From Flavimaricola marinus (GTDB lineage Bacteria; Pseudomonadota; Alphaproteobacteria; Rhodobacterales; Rhodobacteraceae): a stretch of DNA of 64,000 bases. The notes beneath the pieces are model-generated. The model made no database searches. It was not told where the DNA came from and worked only from the letters and a program-made list of their open reading frames with translations. Where the stretch lies: assembly GCF_900184895.1 (NCBI RefSeq), contig NZ_FXZK01000003.1, positions 1-64,000 on the forward strand, given 5' to 3'. A program made the translations under genes and the position numbers. Below are positions 1 through 9,925 of this stretch, in pieces. Position 1 is the first letter of the stretch, and each line of letters begins with the position of its first letter.

Positions 1-1168
<1,168 letters not shown>

Positions 1169-1351
1169 CAGTTGGCTTTAGCATTCCAGTGAACAGGACG
1201 AAACACGCCTAGGCGCGCGATCACTTAATTACAGCAGTTTCCCGCCAATGCAAAGAAAGGTGCATTGCACAGAATTGTTGCCTGCGTACCAAGGATCCCG
1301 TTGTGAGCGACGTCCCAAGGAGCAATAACAATGTTATCAAAGGAGCTTGTG

Positions 1352-2050
1352 ATGCCCAAATTGTTAAGGCCGATTCTGTTCTGCGCGCTGTTGTTCGCGA
1401 CGACCGCAACGGCACAGACGTCGGATACGGCCGTAATAACGGTGACAGCTGAAGGTTCGGTTACCGCAGCGCCGGATATGGCTTTCATCAGTGTCGGGGT
1501 GGCCGAGCGGCGACCCTCGGCCAATCAGGCACTGGAGGCGATGAGCCTCGGGACCCAGCAAGTGCTCGACCGGTTGACCACCGCCGGCATCGCGTCCGAA
1601 GACATGCAAACCGGGCAGTTGTCGCTTCAACCCTACTACGAGTCGTCGAGCCTCGATCGGGAACCGAAGGTGGCCGGATTCGAAGCATACACGACGATCA
1701 ATGTCAGGGTTCGAGACCTGCCGATTCTCGGGAAAGTGCTGGATGCGGCGGTGCAAGATGGCGCGAATCGCTTGGGTGGCATCCGATTCGACGTATCAGA
1801 TGCAGAGCCGCTTCTCGATGATGCCCGTCGTGATGCGGTTCGGCGTGCTCAAGCGAAGGCGGAGTTGTTTGTCCAAGCGGCCGGCGTGGAGCTTGGCGCA
1901 CTGTTGTCCCTCACCGAAGAGGGCGGGCAATTCGGTGGACCCATGGCGATGGAGATGCGGATGATGGACGCCGCGTCCAGCGTGCCGATTGCTGAAGGTG
2001 AAATGACGCTGACGGCCACGGTCACGATGATCTACGAAATCGCCCAGTGA
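1352..2050 (+). CDS. SIMPL domain-containing periplasmic protein (DUF541)
   Basis: This 232-residue protein has an N-terminal signal peptide (MPKLLRPILFCALLFATTATA, cut before QTS) and the SIMPL pattern: VTAEGSVTAAPDMAFISVGV near the mature N-terminus, then the conserved AxAKAELF-type segment around residue 170. SIMPL/DUF541 proteins (E. coli YggE, BP26 of Brucella) are periplasmic oligomers linked to oxidative-stress tolerance; their molecular activity is not settled. The start at 1352 is chosen over the in-frame ATG at 1331 because AAAGGAG lies 6 bases before it. The gene stands alone, ends in a hairpin shared with the convergent metY-like gene, and is divergent from the PE-repeat protein. 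Confidence 0.88.
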   Translation: MPKLLRPILFCALLFATTATAQTSDTAVITVTAEGSVTAAPDMAFISVGVAERRPSANQALEAMSLGTQQVLDRLTTAGIASEDMQTGQLSLQPYYESSSLDREPKVAGFEAYTTINVRVRDLPILGKVLDAAVQDGANRLGGIRFDVSDAEPLLDDARRDAVRRAQAKAELFVQAAGVELGALLSLTEEGGQFGGPMAMEMRMMDAASSVPIAEGEMTLTATVTMIYEIAQ

Positions 2051-2056
2051 ACGTAA

Positions 2057-2080
2057 TGTCGGGGGCGGTAGCCCCCGACA
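2057..2080. terminator. Hairpin between convergent genes
   Basis: A perfect 10-bp stem (TGTCGGGGGC / GCCCCCGACA) with a GGTA loop lies 6 bases after the SIMPL stop and 19 bases beyond the end of the convergent metY-like gene. There is no clear T-tract on the plus side, so it may act as a weak bidirectional terminator. Confidence 0.6.
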
Positions 2081-2098
2081 TGTCCGGTTTGAACCGTG

Positions 2099-3397
2099 TT
2101 AGGCGGTCGCCGCTGCGAGGGCTTGATCGAGATCAGCGATCAGGTCCGCCGCATCCTCGATACCGATAGAAAGCCGCACGACGTTCGGCGCGGCTCCGGC
2201 GGCTTCCTGCTGCTCGGGGGTCAATTGGCGATGGGTCGTCGAAGCCGAGTGGATCACGAGGCTGCGGGTATCGCCGAGATTGGCCACATGGCTGAAGATT
2301 TTCAGCGCGTTGACCAGCTTAACACAAGCCTCGTAGCCCCCTTTGACCGCAAAGGTGAAGAGACCGCCAGCGCCTTTCGGGCAAATCTTGGCGACGCGAT
2401 CATGGTAGGGCGAAGAGGGCAGCCCCGCATAGGTGACGAAATCGACCCGTGGATCGTTTTCCAGCCACGTGGCCACCTTTACGGCGTTCTCGACGTGGCG
2501 TGCCATGCGCAGCGACAGCGTCTCGATACCCATCAGGGTATAGTGCGCGGCTTGCGGGTTCATCGTCATCCCAAGGTCGCGAAGACCGACGGCAATGCCG
2601 TGAAAGGTGAATGCCATCGGGCCGAGAGCCTCATGGAACTTGATGCCGTGATAGGCGGGCTCGGGCGCGCTGAGGGAGGGGAACTTGTCGTTGGCAGACC
2701 AATTAAACTTGCCCGAATCGACAATCGCTCCACCGGTGACGGTGCCGTTGCCGGTCAGGTACTTGGTGGTCGAGTGAACGACCAGTGTCGCGCCAAGCTC
2801 GATCGGGCGGCACAGGTATGGCGTCGCAGAGGTGTTGTCCACGATCAACGGAATGCCCGCGTCGTCGCTGATGGCCGCAATGGCGGGAATATCGGTGATG
2901 TAGCCGCCCGGATTAGCGACGCTTTCACAGAACACCGCCCGAGTGTCGTCGTCGATGGCCGCCTTGACGGCATCCAGATCGTCAAAATCGACAAACTTCG
3001 CGGACCAGCCGAATTTGCGGATCGTGTTCGAGAACTGCTGAACAGTCCCGCCGTAGAGTTTGGTCGAGGCAACGACGTTCTTGCCCGGAGCCATCAACGG
3101 GAACAGCGCCATGATCTGTGCGGCGTGGCCCGACGAGCAGCAGACCGCCCCCGCGCCGCCCTCAAGGGTGGCAATACGTGTTTGCAGCGCGGCTACTGTG
3201 GGGTTCGTCAAGCGGGAGTAGATGTATCCGACTTCCTGCAGGTTGAACAATGCGGCGGCGTGGTCTGCGTCGCGGAATACATATGCGGTGGTCTGGTAGA
3301 TAGGGACCTGCCGCGCGCCCGTCGCCGGGTCAGGATCGGCGCCGGCATGGACCTGCAGAGTGTCAAAGCCAAGCTTCGGTTCGGTTTCGGTGGACAT
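2099..3397 (-). CDS. metY: O-acetylhomoserine aminocarboxypropyltransferase (sulfhydrylase)
   Basis: This 432-residue protein of the Cys/Met-metabolism PLP family would convert O-acetylhomoserine plus sulfide (or methanethiol) to homocysteine (or methionine). It shows the YSRLTNPT phosphate-contact motif at about residue 60, CCSSGHAA at 86-93, a VDNT Asp for the pyridine nitrogen near 187, and the PLP lysine at about K212 in HSTTKYL. The NGTVTGGAIVDSGKF insertion after the lysine is typical of the large (about 430 aa) OAH sulfhydrylases rather than of the 390-residue MetB/MetC forms. AAGGGAG precedes the ATG. It is monocistronic, convergent with the SIMPL gene. Confidence 0.92.
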   Translation of the reverse strand: MSTETEPKLGFDTLQVHAGADPDPATGARQVPIYQTTAYVFRDADHAAALFNLQEVGYIYSRLTNPTVAALQTRIATLEGGAGAVCCSSGHAAQIMALFPLMAPGKNVVASTKLYGGTVQQFSNTIRKFGWSAKFVDFDDLDAVKAAIDDDTRAVFCESVANPGGYITDIPAIAAISDDAGIPLIVDNTSATPYLCRPIELGATLVVHSTTKYLTGNGTVTGGAIVDSGKFNWSANDKFPSLSAPEPAYHGIKFHEALGPMAFTFHGIAVGLRDLGMTMNPQAAHYTLMGIETLSLRMARHVENAVKVATWLENDPRVDFVTYAGLPSSPYHDRVAKICPKGAGGLFTFAVKGGYEACVKLVNALKIFSHVANLGDTRSLVIHSASTTHRQLTPEQQEAAGAAPNVVRLSIGIEDAADLIADLDQALAAATA

Positions 3398-3485
3398 GGT
3401 TTTCTCCCTTGAACAGTGATCGACGTGACGCTAGCTGACGTCGCGTCCTACTACAACGTCGTCCGGTCGAAAGAGGCTGACCAGA

Positions 3486-3974
3486 ATGAAAGAACCATTT
3501 GGGCCGATCCGAAGAACACCGTGGACGATGATGTTCTTTGTCGGACCCGCCGTGGCGATGACTGGCGTCATGCTCTGGTTGACGCTCGAAGAGACCGGAT
3601 CACTTGAAGCGGCCCTTCGATCCGGGGCGACCTTGTCGATCGGGGTCGTCGCCCTGATCTTTGTGATCTGGGGAACGGTAGTGACCAAGCGGCCGATCGT
3701 CGTCTTGAGCGAGAAGGGCCTCAGCCTGCCGAACGGCGTGGTGATCGAGTGGGCCGACATCTCCAAGATTGCAACGGGCCAGGACCTCACGATCGTCGTT
3801 TCGCAAAACACCGGAGCACGGACAGTGAAACACGAGACTGTCCGTCTGACACATGTGGATGGCGAGGAGACGAAAGTGGTCCTCACCTGGGCCGCCGAAG
3901 GGCCGACCGCTGCTGCCGACAGAATAAGGGCGGCGTATGAGTCGCGCGCTGATGAGTCGCGCGCTGAGGCTTAG
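3486..3974 (+). CDS. Hypothetical inner-membrane protein with PH-like domain
   Basis: This 162-residue protein has two predicted membrane helices (about residues 13-33 and 45-66), followed by a soluble beta-rich region (VVLSEKGLSLPNGVVIEWADISKI onward) that resembles the bacterial PH-like domain layout seen after paired helices. No catalytic motif is seen. The last codons (SRADESRAEA) are a short imperfect duplication, visible in the DNA as repeated AGTCGCGCGCTGA. Its TAG stop overlaps the TAA of the convergent glycosyltransferase-like gene by two bases. Function is unknown. Confidence 0.7.
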   Translation: MKEPFGPIRRTPWTMMFFVGPAVAMTGVMLWLTLEETGSLEAALRSGATLSIGVVALIFVIWGTVVTKRPIVVLSEKGLSLPNGVVIEWADISKIATGQDLTIVVSQNTGARTVKHETVRLTHVDGEETKVVLTWAAEGPTAAADRIRAAYESRADESRAEA

Positions 3975-4972
3975 CGCATCCAAAACTTCTTTTCGCGCAA
4001 GACCCTGCGATAGCCTTGCTCCTTGCGTGGCAGGTCGTTTCGATCAAACAGAGCGCGCGCCTTGTGGCCCTGCCCATGGTAGACCATCCGCTTAATCGGG
4101 TTGTAATCCTTCAGGATACGCTTGATCCGGTTCGGCGCCGCAACCGCTTCAAGAACCTCGATGGCCCGCTCGTCCTCACGGGCGTAGAGCAATGGGAACA
4201 TGCGGTAGTGGCAACTCAGATCGCCGTCCAACCCGTCCAGTTCCGGTCCGGGGCGACCGCCGCCTAGGCTGTGGATGACAAGGGGCAGGGCGACCTGATC
4301 GAGCCATGGATGGAGCGGCTGCGCAACCATCGGTTCAGGCGGATCAGCCTTGATCCGCGTGGCGTAGTCCGTGAAACGGCTGCCGAATGCATGCGGATCC
4401 TGCCCAAGGAACCAGCCAGCATTGAAATAGAGGTAGCGCCGCCAGAACTCATCCGGCTGGGTCAGGTCGAGACTACTTTCGAAATCGAGATCGAACTTGT
4501 CATAGAGCGATTTCCAGATGGCTGTGTAGCCGGGCCAATAGAGCTCTTCGACCGGCCAAGTCCCTTCCCGCCGCATCGAGGCACTCGGGCGGTCAAAGCT
4601 GCACTTTAGTCGTCCGATATCCCCCGTGATCAGCGTGTCGGAGTCGAAAAAGATGAACGGCTCGTCCGCCGGCAGCGTGGCCAAACCCTCGATCTTGTTG
4701 CCATAGGGATAACCCTCACCGAAATGCTTGCTCTGAAAAGGAACAACCTCAGCACCAAGATCATTCAGGGCCGAGACGATGTCTGGACGCATCGTAGGAT
4801 CGCGCTGCCACAAAGGGCCGCGCTCAGGTTGGGCGACGACCATTTTGCCTGAAAACGTCGGGGAGCATTGTCTCAATGACAGCACAAACAGCAGTGCTTC
4901 GTACTGCAGCCGCCCATTGTGGCCCACGATCATGATGTTGAAAGGCTGGCCACCTTTAGGCTTTCGCGCCAT
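3971..4972 (-). CDS. Glycosyltransferase-like protein (GT-A type fold)
   Basis: This 333-residue protein has an N-terminal Rossmann-like strand (NIMIVGHNGRLQYEALLFVLSL) and a clear DxD-type motif at about residue 111 (FIFFDSDTLITGDI), as in GT8-like nucleotide-sugar transferases that bind a metal at that site. The middle carries an aromatic-rich acceptor region (EELYWPGYTAIW) and FNAGWFLG, the last also common in GT8-like enzymes. No signal or membrane helix is seen. The ATG at 4972 is preferred; a TTG at 4990 would add six residues but has no ribosome binding site. Donor and acceptor sugars cannot be inferred, and there are no glycan genes nearby. Confidence 0.7.
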   Translation of the reverse strand: MARKPKGGQPFNIMIVGHNGRLQYEALLFVLSLRQCSPTFSGKMVVAQPERGPLWQRDPTMRPDIVSALNDLGAEVVPFQSKHFGEGYPYGNKIEGLATLPADEPFIFFDSDTLITGDIGRLKCSFDRPSASMRREGTWPVEELYWPGYTAIWKSLYDKFDLDFESSLDLTQPDEFWRRYLYFNAGWFLGQDPHAFGSRFTDYATRIKADPPEPMVAQPLHPWLDQVALPLVIHSLGGGRPGPELDGLDGDLSCHYRMFPLLYAREDERAIEVLEAVAAPNRIKRILKDYNPIKRMVYHGQGHKARALFDRNDLPRKEQGYRRVLREKKFWMR

Positions 4973-5060
4973 TATCTCGCTGTCCGTCAATGATTTTCAG
5001 GACAGTATAGATTGAGATGTCAGAGGGCAAAAGCCCAACCGGCATGTGAAAGGAAGAGAT

Positions 5061-5618
5061 ATGATTCAACTGTTTATTCCCTTTGTCATCGGGCTTGCCA
5101 TCGGGATCGAGCCGCCAGAGAAATCCATGCCTATGGCCCAAGCCGGCACAGATGAAATGGTCACGCCAGAGGCGACAGCTGCGCCGCAGGTCACTTTGCC
5201 GGGTCAGGCTCTGGCCGATGAATACGCCAACCGTGAGCCGGAGCCGCAAATGGCCACCGGCAAGTTCACGACCGCCATCGAAATCAAGCAAATCATGCTG
5301 ATGACCAAAGGCAGTTGGGTGGCCATCAACGATAACGACGGTCAGGATATCCTGTACTTCACCCACCTCCTGGCCTGGCGCTGCGGGATGTGGGCAATCC
5401 GCTACGGGCTGAACGGCGAGCCCGCCAATACCGAATTGCCGCTCGAAGAATGCCACGAAGATACGACGTCGCCGAATGCAATGACGGATATGGACAACTT
5501 TCCGCCCTACGTCTTCCTGCCGCACAACAGCATCGAGTCGGTCTATGTGGAGATCGTCTTCGACGACGGCACCACCGATTTTGCCGTATTTCCGCGGGCA
5601 TCTGTCTTACTGCCGTAA
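5061..5618 (+). CDS. Hypothetical exported or membrane-anchored protein
   Basis: This 185-residue protein starts with a short hydrophobic segment (MIQLFIPFVIGLAIGI) that could be a signal anchor. A Pro/Glu/Thr-rich linker of about 45 residues and a C-terminal domain with conserved-looking W, C and acidic residues (LLAWRCGMWAIRYGLNGEP, then a second Cys in EECHED) follow. The two cysteines could form a disulfide in the periplasm. The ATG at 5061 has GGAAGAG just upstream; a GTG at 5046 is in frame but would precede that site. No family is recognised. The following 350 bases (5619-5970) hold no gene that I can support. Confidence 0.65.
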   Translation: MIQLFIPFVIGLAIGIEPPEKSMPMAQAGTDEMVTPEATAAPQVTLPGQALADEYANREPEPQMATGKFTTAIEIKQIMLMTKGSWVAINDNDGQDILYFTHLLAWRCGMWAIRYGLNGEPANTELPLEECHEDTTSPNAMTDMDNFPPYVFLPHNSIESVYVEIVFDDGTTDFAVFPRASVLLP

Positions 5619-5975
5619 CAAGCCGACGACGCAGGAATGTCGGACGCGAAGGGGGAGGGCGATTGAGCGCTCTCCGGCACGGCGAAGGTCGAGGATAATC
5701 GCAACAGATCGGCTTCGATTCAGGACTCTGATACGCCGTGTCTCCGCGGCTGACCGATTCTCGGTCCGAATACCGATCAGTCGGGGCCGACAGCTACGAC
5801 GGTTCTGATTGGACCCGCGTCGATGGTGGCCCCGACCCGGAATGTCCGCTTGCAAACATGCTATCATTTGGCGGCTAACGCCGGCGATGGGCCGGCTGCG
5901 TTCAGTATTCTTGAGCATGCGATCCGCCAAAATCGGTCCGAAGAAAAATTTCTGTCCTGATCGTGCGGTTTTCGC

Positions 5976-6002
5976 TTGCAGCGCCCGGCGTCTCTTTATA
6001 AT
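5976..6002 (+). promoter_or_regulatory. Sigma-70-type promoter of tRNA-Gly
   Basis: TTGCAG at 5976-5981 and a perfect TATAAT at 5997-6002 are 15 bases apart, and the -10 box lies 21 bases before the mature tRNA 5' end. The spacer is shorter than the usual 16-18, so the exact -35 could be shifted by one or two bases. Confidence 0.6.
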
Positions 6003-6023
6003 TCACGCCTCACGATACGGAGT

Positions 6024-6098
6024 GCGGGCGTAGCTCAGGGGTAGAGCATAACCTTGCCAAGGTTAGGGTCGTGAGTTCGAATCTCATCGCCCGCTCCA
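6024..6098 (+). tRNA. tRNA-Gly (anticodon GCC)
   Basis: A full cloverleaf can be drawn. The acceptor stem GCGGGCG/CGCCCGC is at 6024-6030 and 6088-6094, and the D arm holds TAGCTCAGGGGTAGAGC. The anticodon stem TAACC/GGTTA encloses the loop TTGCCAA with anticodon GCC at 6056-6058. The T stem GTGAG/CTCAT has loop TTCGAAT, and the discriminator T at 6095 is followed by an encoded CCA. It decodes GGC (and GGT by wobble), the main glycine codons of this GC-rich genome. Confidence 0.97.
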
Positions 6099-6127
6099 AT
6101 ATCCGCCATACCCCGGCGGACATCGAT

Positions 6128-6149
6128 AGGGTCGCCCTCGGGCGACCCT
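6128..6149 (+). terminator. Terminator after tRNA-Gly
   Basis: A 9-bp perfect stem (AGGGTCGCC/GGCGACCCT) with a 4-base loop is followed by TCGTCGTTT, 30 bases beyond the tRNA. The T-run is weak but position and stem support termination of the tRNA transcript. Confidence 0.65.
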
Positions 6150-6340
6150 TCGTCGTTTCAGGGCGGCGCTCTCTTGATCCCTTGAAGCCATCAAGTTGTC
6201 CATTTCGGTTGCGCTGGCGGTAAGGGCGCATATGCCGACGGCAGTCCGAACTGGCCGCGCGGTGCCAAAGCAGCAAGGAAAGATCGGGTAGGGGCGCCCA
6301 TCTGGTGCAGTGCAGAGGGCCACGTGGCGCAACACCTCAA

Positions 6341-6377
6341 TAAAAAGCACCGTGGTTCGATTTCAGAACCACGGTGC
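6341..6377 (-). terminator. Strong rho-independent terminator of the catabolic operon
   Basis: On the minus strand a perfect 12-bp stem (GCACCGTGGTTC/GAACCACGGTGC, 7-base loop) is followed by TTTTTATT. It lies 29 bases beyond the stop of the succinate-semialdehyde dehydrogenase gene, marking the 3' end of the long minus-strand operon. The remaining stretch up to the tRNA (6150-6340) shows no gene. Confidence 0.9.
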
Positions 6378-6405
6378 CATTTGCTTCGGTGCTGGGCTTG
6401 CTGAG

Positions 6406-7854
6406 TTACCAGCTGGCCGAGATATACTGCGTCTCGGTGAATTCCTTGATGCCTTCGTGGCCACCTTCGCGCCCCAACCCGGATTGCTTCGTGCCACCGA
6501 AGGGCGCTGCCGGATCCGAGACCAACCCGCGATTCAGGCCGGTCATACCGTAGTCCAACGCTTCGCAGACCTGCAGACCACGCTTGAAATTCTCCGTAAA
6601 GACATAAGCGACGAGGCCATATTCCGTATCATTGGCGCGGGCGATGACGTCGTCCTGATCCGTAAAGGTCTGGATCGCCGCCACAGGTCCGAAGATCTCG
6701 TCATGCACACAGTTCGCATTTTGCGGCACGTGCGTCAGAACGGTTGGCGGATAAAAGAAGCCTTTTCCATTTGGGCGCTGGCCGCCAAGAACGCATTTCG
6801 CGCCCTTCGCAATGGCATCGTCAACGAACTCGGCGACCTTGTCGCGCGTGCTGGCGTTGACGAGCGGACCGACATCGACACCGTCGTCCAGCCCATTGCC
6901 CACCTTGAGCGCAGCCATCGCCTCGGTGAATTTCTTGGTGAAGGCTTCTGCGATATCCTCGTGCACATAGAACCGGTTGGCCGCTGTGCAGGCTTCTCCC
7001 AGGTTGCGCATCTTGGCTTGCATCGCGCCGGTTACGGCGACATCGAGGTCGGCGTCTTCAAACACGATCAAAGGGGCATTACCGCCCAACTCCATCGCGG
7101 GCTTCAGAACCTGATCGGCAGCGGACCGCAGAAGCGTCCGTCCGACGCCGGTCGAGCCTGTGAACGACACCACGCGCACACGCGGATCATGCAGCAAATG
7201 ATCGACGATGGGCCCGGATTTGCGCGAGGGCAGCACCTGCACGACGCCCGGCGGCACGCCTGCCTCTTCGAGCAGCGGCATCAGCGCCAACATGGTCAGT
7301 GGCGTCTCAGACGCCGGCTTGAGGATCACGGGGCAGCCAGCCGCCAGAGCAGGTGCGATCTTACGCGTGGCCATGGCGGCGGGGTAGTTCCACGGTGTGA
7401 CCAGCACGGCGATGCCCGCCGGCTTGTGCTGCACGATGATCCGCGCACCCGAGGCAGGTGCATGGGTGATCAGCCCGTCGGCGCGGACGGCTTCCTCCGA
7501 GAACCAGCGAAAGAACTCGGCGGCGTATGTCGCCTCGCCCATCGCATCGCCTGTAGCCTTGCCGTTCTCCAACGTGATAATGCGGGCAAACTCAGGAAGT
7601 CGCGCCGACATCAATTCAAAGGCCTTGCGCAGGATGATCGACCGGTCGCGCGGTGTGCGTTGGGCCCAATCCGCGAAGGCAGCATCAGCCGCATCGAGTG
7701 CCACATCCGCATCGGCGATCTCGGCAGAAGCGACAGAGGCCAGAACCTCTTCCGTGGCAGGGTTGATCACGTCAAACCGCTCACCGTCGGCACCGGCTTG
7801 CCAGCCGCCGTTGATATAGAGGTCCGTCTGTGGAAAATCGATCTTGTCATTCAT
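6406..7854 (-). CDS. gabD: Succinate-semialdehyde dehydrogenase-like aldehyde dehydrogenase
   Basis: This 482-residue class I aldehyde dehydrogenase most resembles the NAD(P)-dependent succinate-semialdehyde dehydrogenases. Visible motifs are TPWNYPAAM (cofactor site), the Rossmann SFTGSTGVGR, the general base in MELGGNAP, and the catalytic Cys in GEACTAANRFYV. The active-site pattern GEAC replaces the GQ(T/V)C usual in E. coli GabD, which I also recall from alphaproteobacterial GabD homologues. The start at 7854 has GGAG 10 bases upstream; a TTG at 7887 would overlap the E2 stop and lacks a site. As last gene of the catabolic operon it would oxidise a C4 semialdehyde to succinate for the TCA cycle. 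Substrate is inferred, not shown. Confidence 0.85.
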   Translation of the reverse strand: MNDKIDFPQTDLYINGGWQAGADGERFDVINPATEEVLASVASAEIADADVALDAADAAFADWAQRTPRDRSIILRKAFELMSARLPEFARIITLENGKATGDAMGEATYAAEFFRWFSEEAVRADGLITHAPASGARIIVQHKPAGIAVLVTPWNYPAAMATRKIAPALAAGCPVILKPASETPLTMLALMPLLEEAGVPPGVVQVLPSRKSGPIVDHLLHDPRVRVVSFTGSTGVGRTLLRSAADQVLKPAMELGGNAPLIVFEDADLDVAVTGAMQAKMRNLGEACTAANRFYVHEDIAEAFTKKFTEAMAALKVGNGLDDGVDVGPLVNASTRDKVAEFVDDAIAKGAKCVLGGQRPNGKGFFYPPTVLTHVPQNANCVHDEIFGPVAAIQTFTDQDDVIARANDTEYGLVAYVFTENFKRGLQVCEALDYGMTGLNRGLVSDPAAPFGGTKQSGLGREGGHEGIKEFTETQYISASW

Positions 7855-7883
7855 GGCGGCGCTCCGCGTCATTAAGGTGCATT

Positions 7884-8939
7884 TCAAGCGAGGTGGACTA
7901 GTGGATCGGCCAATGCCCCAGCGAAATAGGTGAGAACCGCAATCGCAGCGTCATTGGTGAGGTGCTCTGTGCCATAGTCCAAGCCCAAGATGAAGAGACC
8001 TCTGCCCTCATCGCGCGCCACAGTCAGAATCGGACCGGAGAAATCGTCGATCAACATCACGCCGGACAGAGCGCTATCCGTGAGATCGCGGAGGATGAGC
8101 GTGGCTTCGGCCTCGCTCTCGGTGGGATCGGTGGTGAGTCGGCTCTGGTCCGGATCGATGTAAAGCGTCGGTTGGGCAAATTTCGCTCCCTCCAGCTTTT
8201 CCAAGCGGATCACAAGCTCGTCAGTTCGATCCATGGATGCTCTTAGCGCCTGCGCGGCAAATCGGGCAAAGAACACGCCGGGCGGCAGGTCGAGCTTGGC
8301 TTGCGACGAGAATTGTTCGCGCAAAGTGGCCAGATTCCTGGCATCGCATACGGCGTCGAGGCGGCCGCGACGCGCTCCGGCGGATGCGGGCGCTATGCTC
8401 TGAGCCGCCGTTTCGGTGGCAATGCTTCGCAAGGCAGTCAGGTCTGAAACGTGAAACGGCTGCGAATATCCGGCCTGCACCAAAAGCTCCAGGTCCAGAC
8501 CTTCTTCCGCGGCGAGCCTGCGGACTTTGGGAGAGGCGAGCACGCGGCCTGAGTGCGTCTTGACGCCGAGAGAATTGCTCGCTTGTGGCGCCTCGGTTTT
8601 CGGGGCGGTCGAAGCAGGCTCCGGCGAGGGTGCCGGTTCCGGCCCGGAACGGGATGGCTCCGGCACCGTTTCGTCCCTCTCCCGCGATGCCGCCGCGGAG
8701 GCGTCTACATAAATCTTGCCGATCACTTGGCCGACAGGAACCTCGTCTCCTGCTGCCGCGCTGACGCTGCCAAGAAATCCATCCGCCTGCGCCTCGACCT
8801 CTTGAACGGCCTTGTCCGTCTCAACCTCGATCAGCGGTTCGCCCTTGACGACTGGATCACCCGGCTCCTTGAGCCATCGGACCAGGACGCCGGTTTCCTG
8901 CGCCATCCCCAGCGCGGGCATGATGACCTCATGCGTCAT
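7884..8939 (-). CDS. E2-like lipoyl protein with degenerate acyltransferase domain
   Basis: This 351-residue protein has an N-terminal lipoyl domain with the modified lysine at about K43 (EVETDKAVQEV), an Ala/Pro/Glu linker, a peripheral-subunit-binding domain at about 130-165 (ASPKVRRLAAEEGLDL) and a C-terminal region that follows the E2 catalytic fold. The hallmark HRxxDG motif near the C-terminus is absent: the matching segment reads LDYGTEHLTNDAA. The catalytic domain is also shorter than the usual 230 residues. It may therefore carry a lipoyl group but lack standard acyltransferase activity. It is translated from an ATG at 8939 (GGGAGAG upstream), overlapping the E1-beta stop by 11 bases. 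No E3 gene is in the window. Confidence 0.85.
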   Translation of the reverse strand: MTHEVIMPALGMAQETGVLVRWLKEPGDPVVKGEPLIEVETDKAVQEVEAQADGFLGSVSAAAGDEVPVGQVIGKIYVDASAAASRERDETVPEPSRSGPEPAPSPEPASTAPKTEAPQASNSLGVKTHSGRVLASPKVRRLAAEEGLDLELLVQAGYSQPFHVSDLTALRSIATETAAQSIAPASAGARRGRLDAVCDARNLATLREQFSSQAKLDLPPGVFFARFAAQALRASMDRTDELVIRLEKLEGAKFAQPTLYIDPDQSRLTTDPTESEAEATLILRDLTDSALSGVMLIDDFSGPILTVARDEGRGLFILGLDYGTEHLTNDAAIAVLTYFAGALADPLVHLA

Positions 8940-9924
8940 GAAGCATCTCTCCCGCAACCAAACGCGCCGCAAGGGCTGCCACCCGTTCCGGTGTCGGCAC
9001 GGTCAAATCCTCGAGCGCGGGCGAGAAAGGCACAGGCACGTCCATGGCGCCCATGCGGCACACCGGCGCATCAAGGTGGTAGAAGGCTTTCTCATTCAGA
9101 CGAGCGGCAATCTCGCCGGTGATCCCATAGCCTTGATGCCCTTCGTCGATGACGATGGCTCGGCTGGTCTTCTTGACGGAGGCCAGAAGGGTCGCCTCAT
9201 CCAGCGGCACGATGGTGCGGGGATCGATAACCTCGGCGCTGATGCCCTGGCCGGCCAAGATCTCGGCGGCTTTCTCTGCCACCTGCACCATCGACGACGT
9301 TCCGATCAGGGTGATGTCGGTGCCCTCTCGCTTGACGTTGGCCTGACCGAAGGGGATCAGATACTCTTCCTCGGGCACCGGGGCCTTGTCCTGATACATC
9401 AGCTTGTCTTCAAAGATGACGACCGGATTGTTTTCGCGGATCGCCGTCTTCATCAGCCCCTTTGCCTCGTAGGCGCTGGACGGCATCGCGACCATCAGGC
9501 CCGGAATATGCGCAACTAGCGCGTGCAGGGATTGGCTGTGTTGGGCAGCAGAGCGCCGGGTGGCGCCCATATTCGTGCGCAAGACCAAAGGCACGCTGAG
9601 CTTGCCGCCTGACATGTAGTGGGTTTTGGCGGCCTGATTGCAGAGCTGGTCCATGACGAGAAAAAGGAAGTCGCCAAACATCAGATCGACGATGGGCCGC
9701 ATACCGGTCATGGCTGCACCGACGGCGATCCCCATGAAGCCCGGTTCGGCGATCGGTGTATCGACAATGCGGTCGGTGCCAAATTCCTCGACGAGCCCGG
9801 AGAGCACCTTGAACGGCGTGCCTGCCTCGGCAACATCCTCGCCGATGACAAAAACGGTCGGATCGCGGCGCATCTCCTCGGCAATGGCTTCGTTGACGGC
9901 TTTGGATAGGGTTATCTCACGCAT
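8929..9924 (-). CDS. 2-oxoacid dehydrogenase E1 component, beta subunit
   Basis: This 331-residue subunit has the standard transketolase central and C-terminal domains. It starts MREITLSKAVNEAIAEEM, with GEDVAEAGTPF, DTPIAEPGFMGIAVGAAMTG and GATRRSAAQHSQSLHA (the His-containing active-site loop), and EVIDPRTIVPLD in the C-terminal domain. With the alpha subunit it would decarboxylate a 2-oxoacid (or acetoin) using thiamine diphosphate and pass the acyl group to a lipoyl domain. Family members are PdhB, AcoB and BkdB; context rather than sequence would decide between them. The start at 9924 follows the alpha stop after one base. Confidence 0.9.
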   Translation of the reverse strand: MREITLSKAVNEAIAEEMRRDPTVFVIGEDVAEAGTPFKVLSGLVEEFGTDRIVDTPIAEPGFMGIAVGAAMTGMRPIVDLMFGDFLFLVMDQLCNQAAKTHYMSGGKLSVPLVLRTNMGATRRSAAQHSQSLHALVAHIPGLMVAMPSSAYEAKGLMKTAIRENNPVVIFEDKLMYQDKAPVPEEEYLIPFGQANVKREGTDITLIGTSSMVQVAEKAAEILAGQGISAEVIDPRTIVPLDEATLLASVKKTSRAIVIDEGHQGYGITGEIAARLNEKAFYHLDAPVCRMGAMDVPVPFSPALEDLTVPTPERVAALAARLVAGEMLHDA

Positions 9925-9925
9925 G

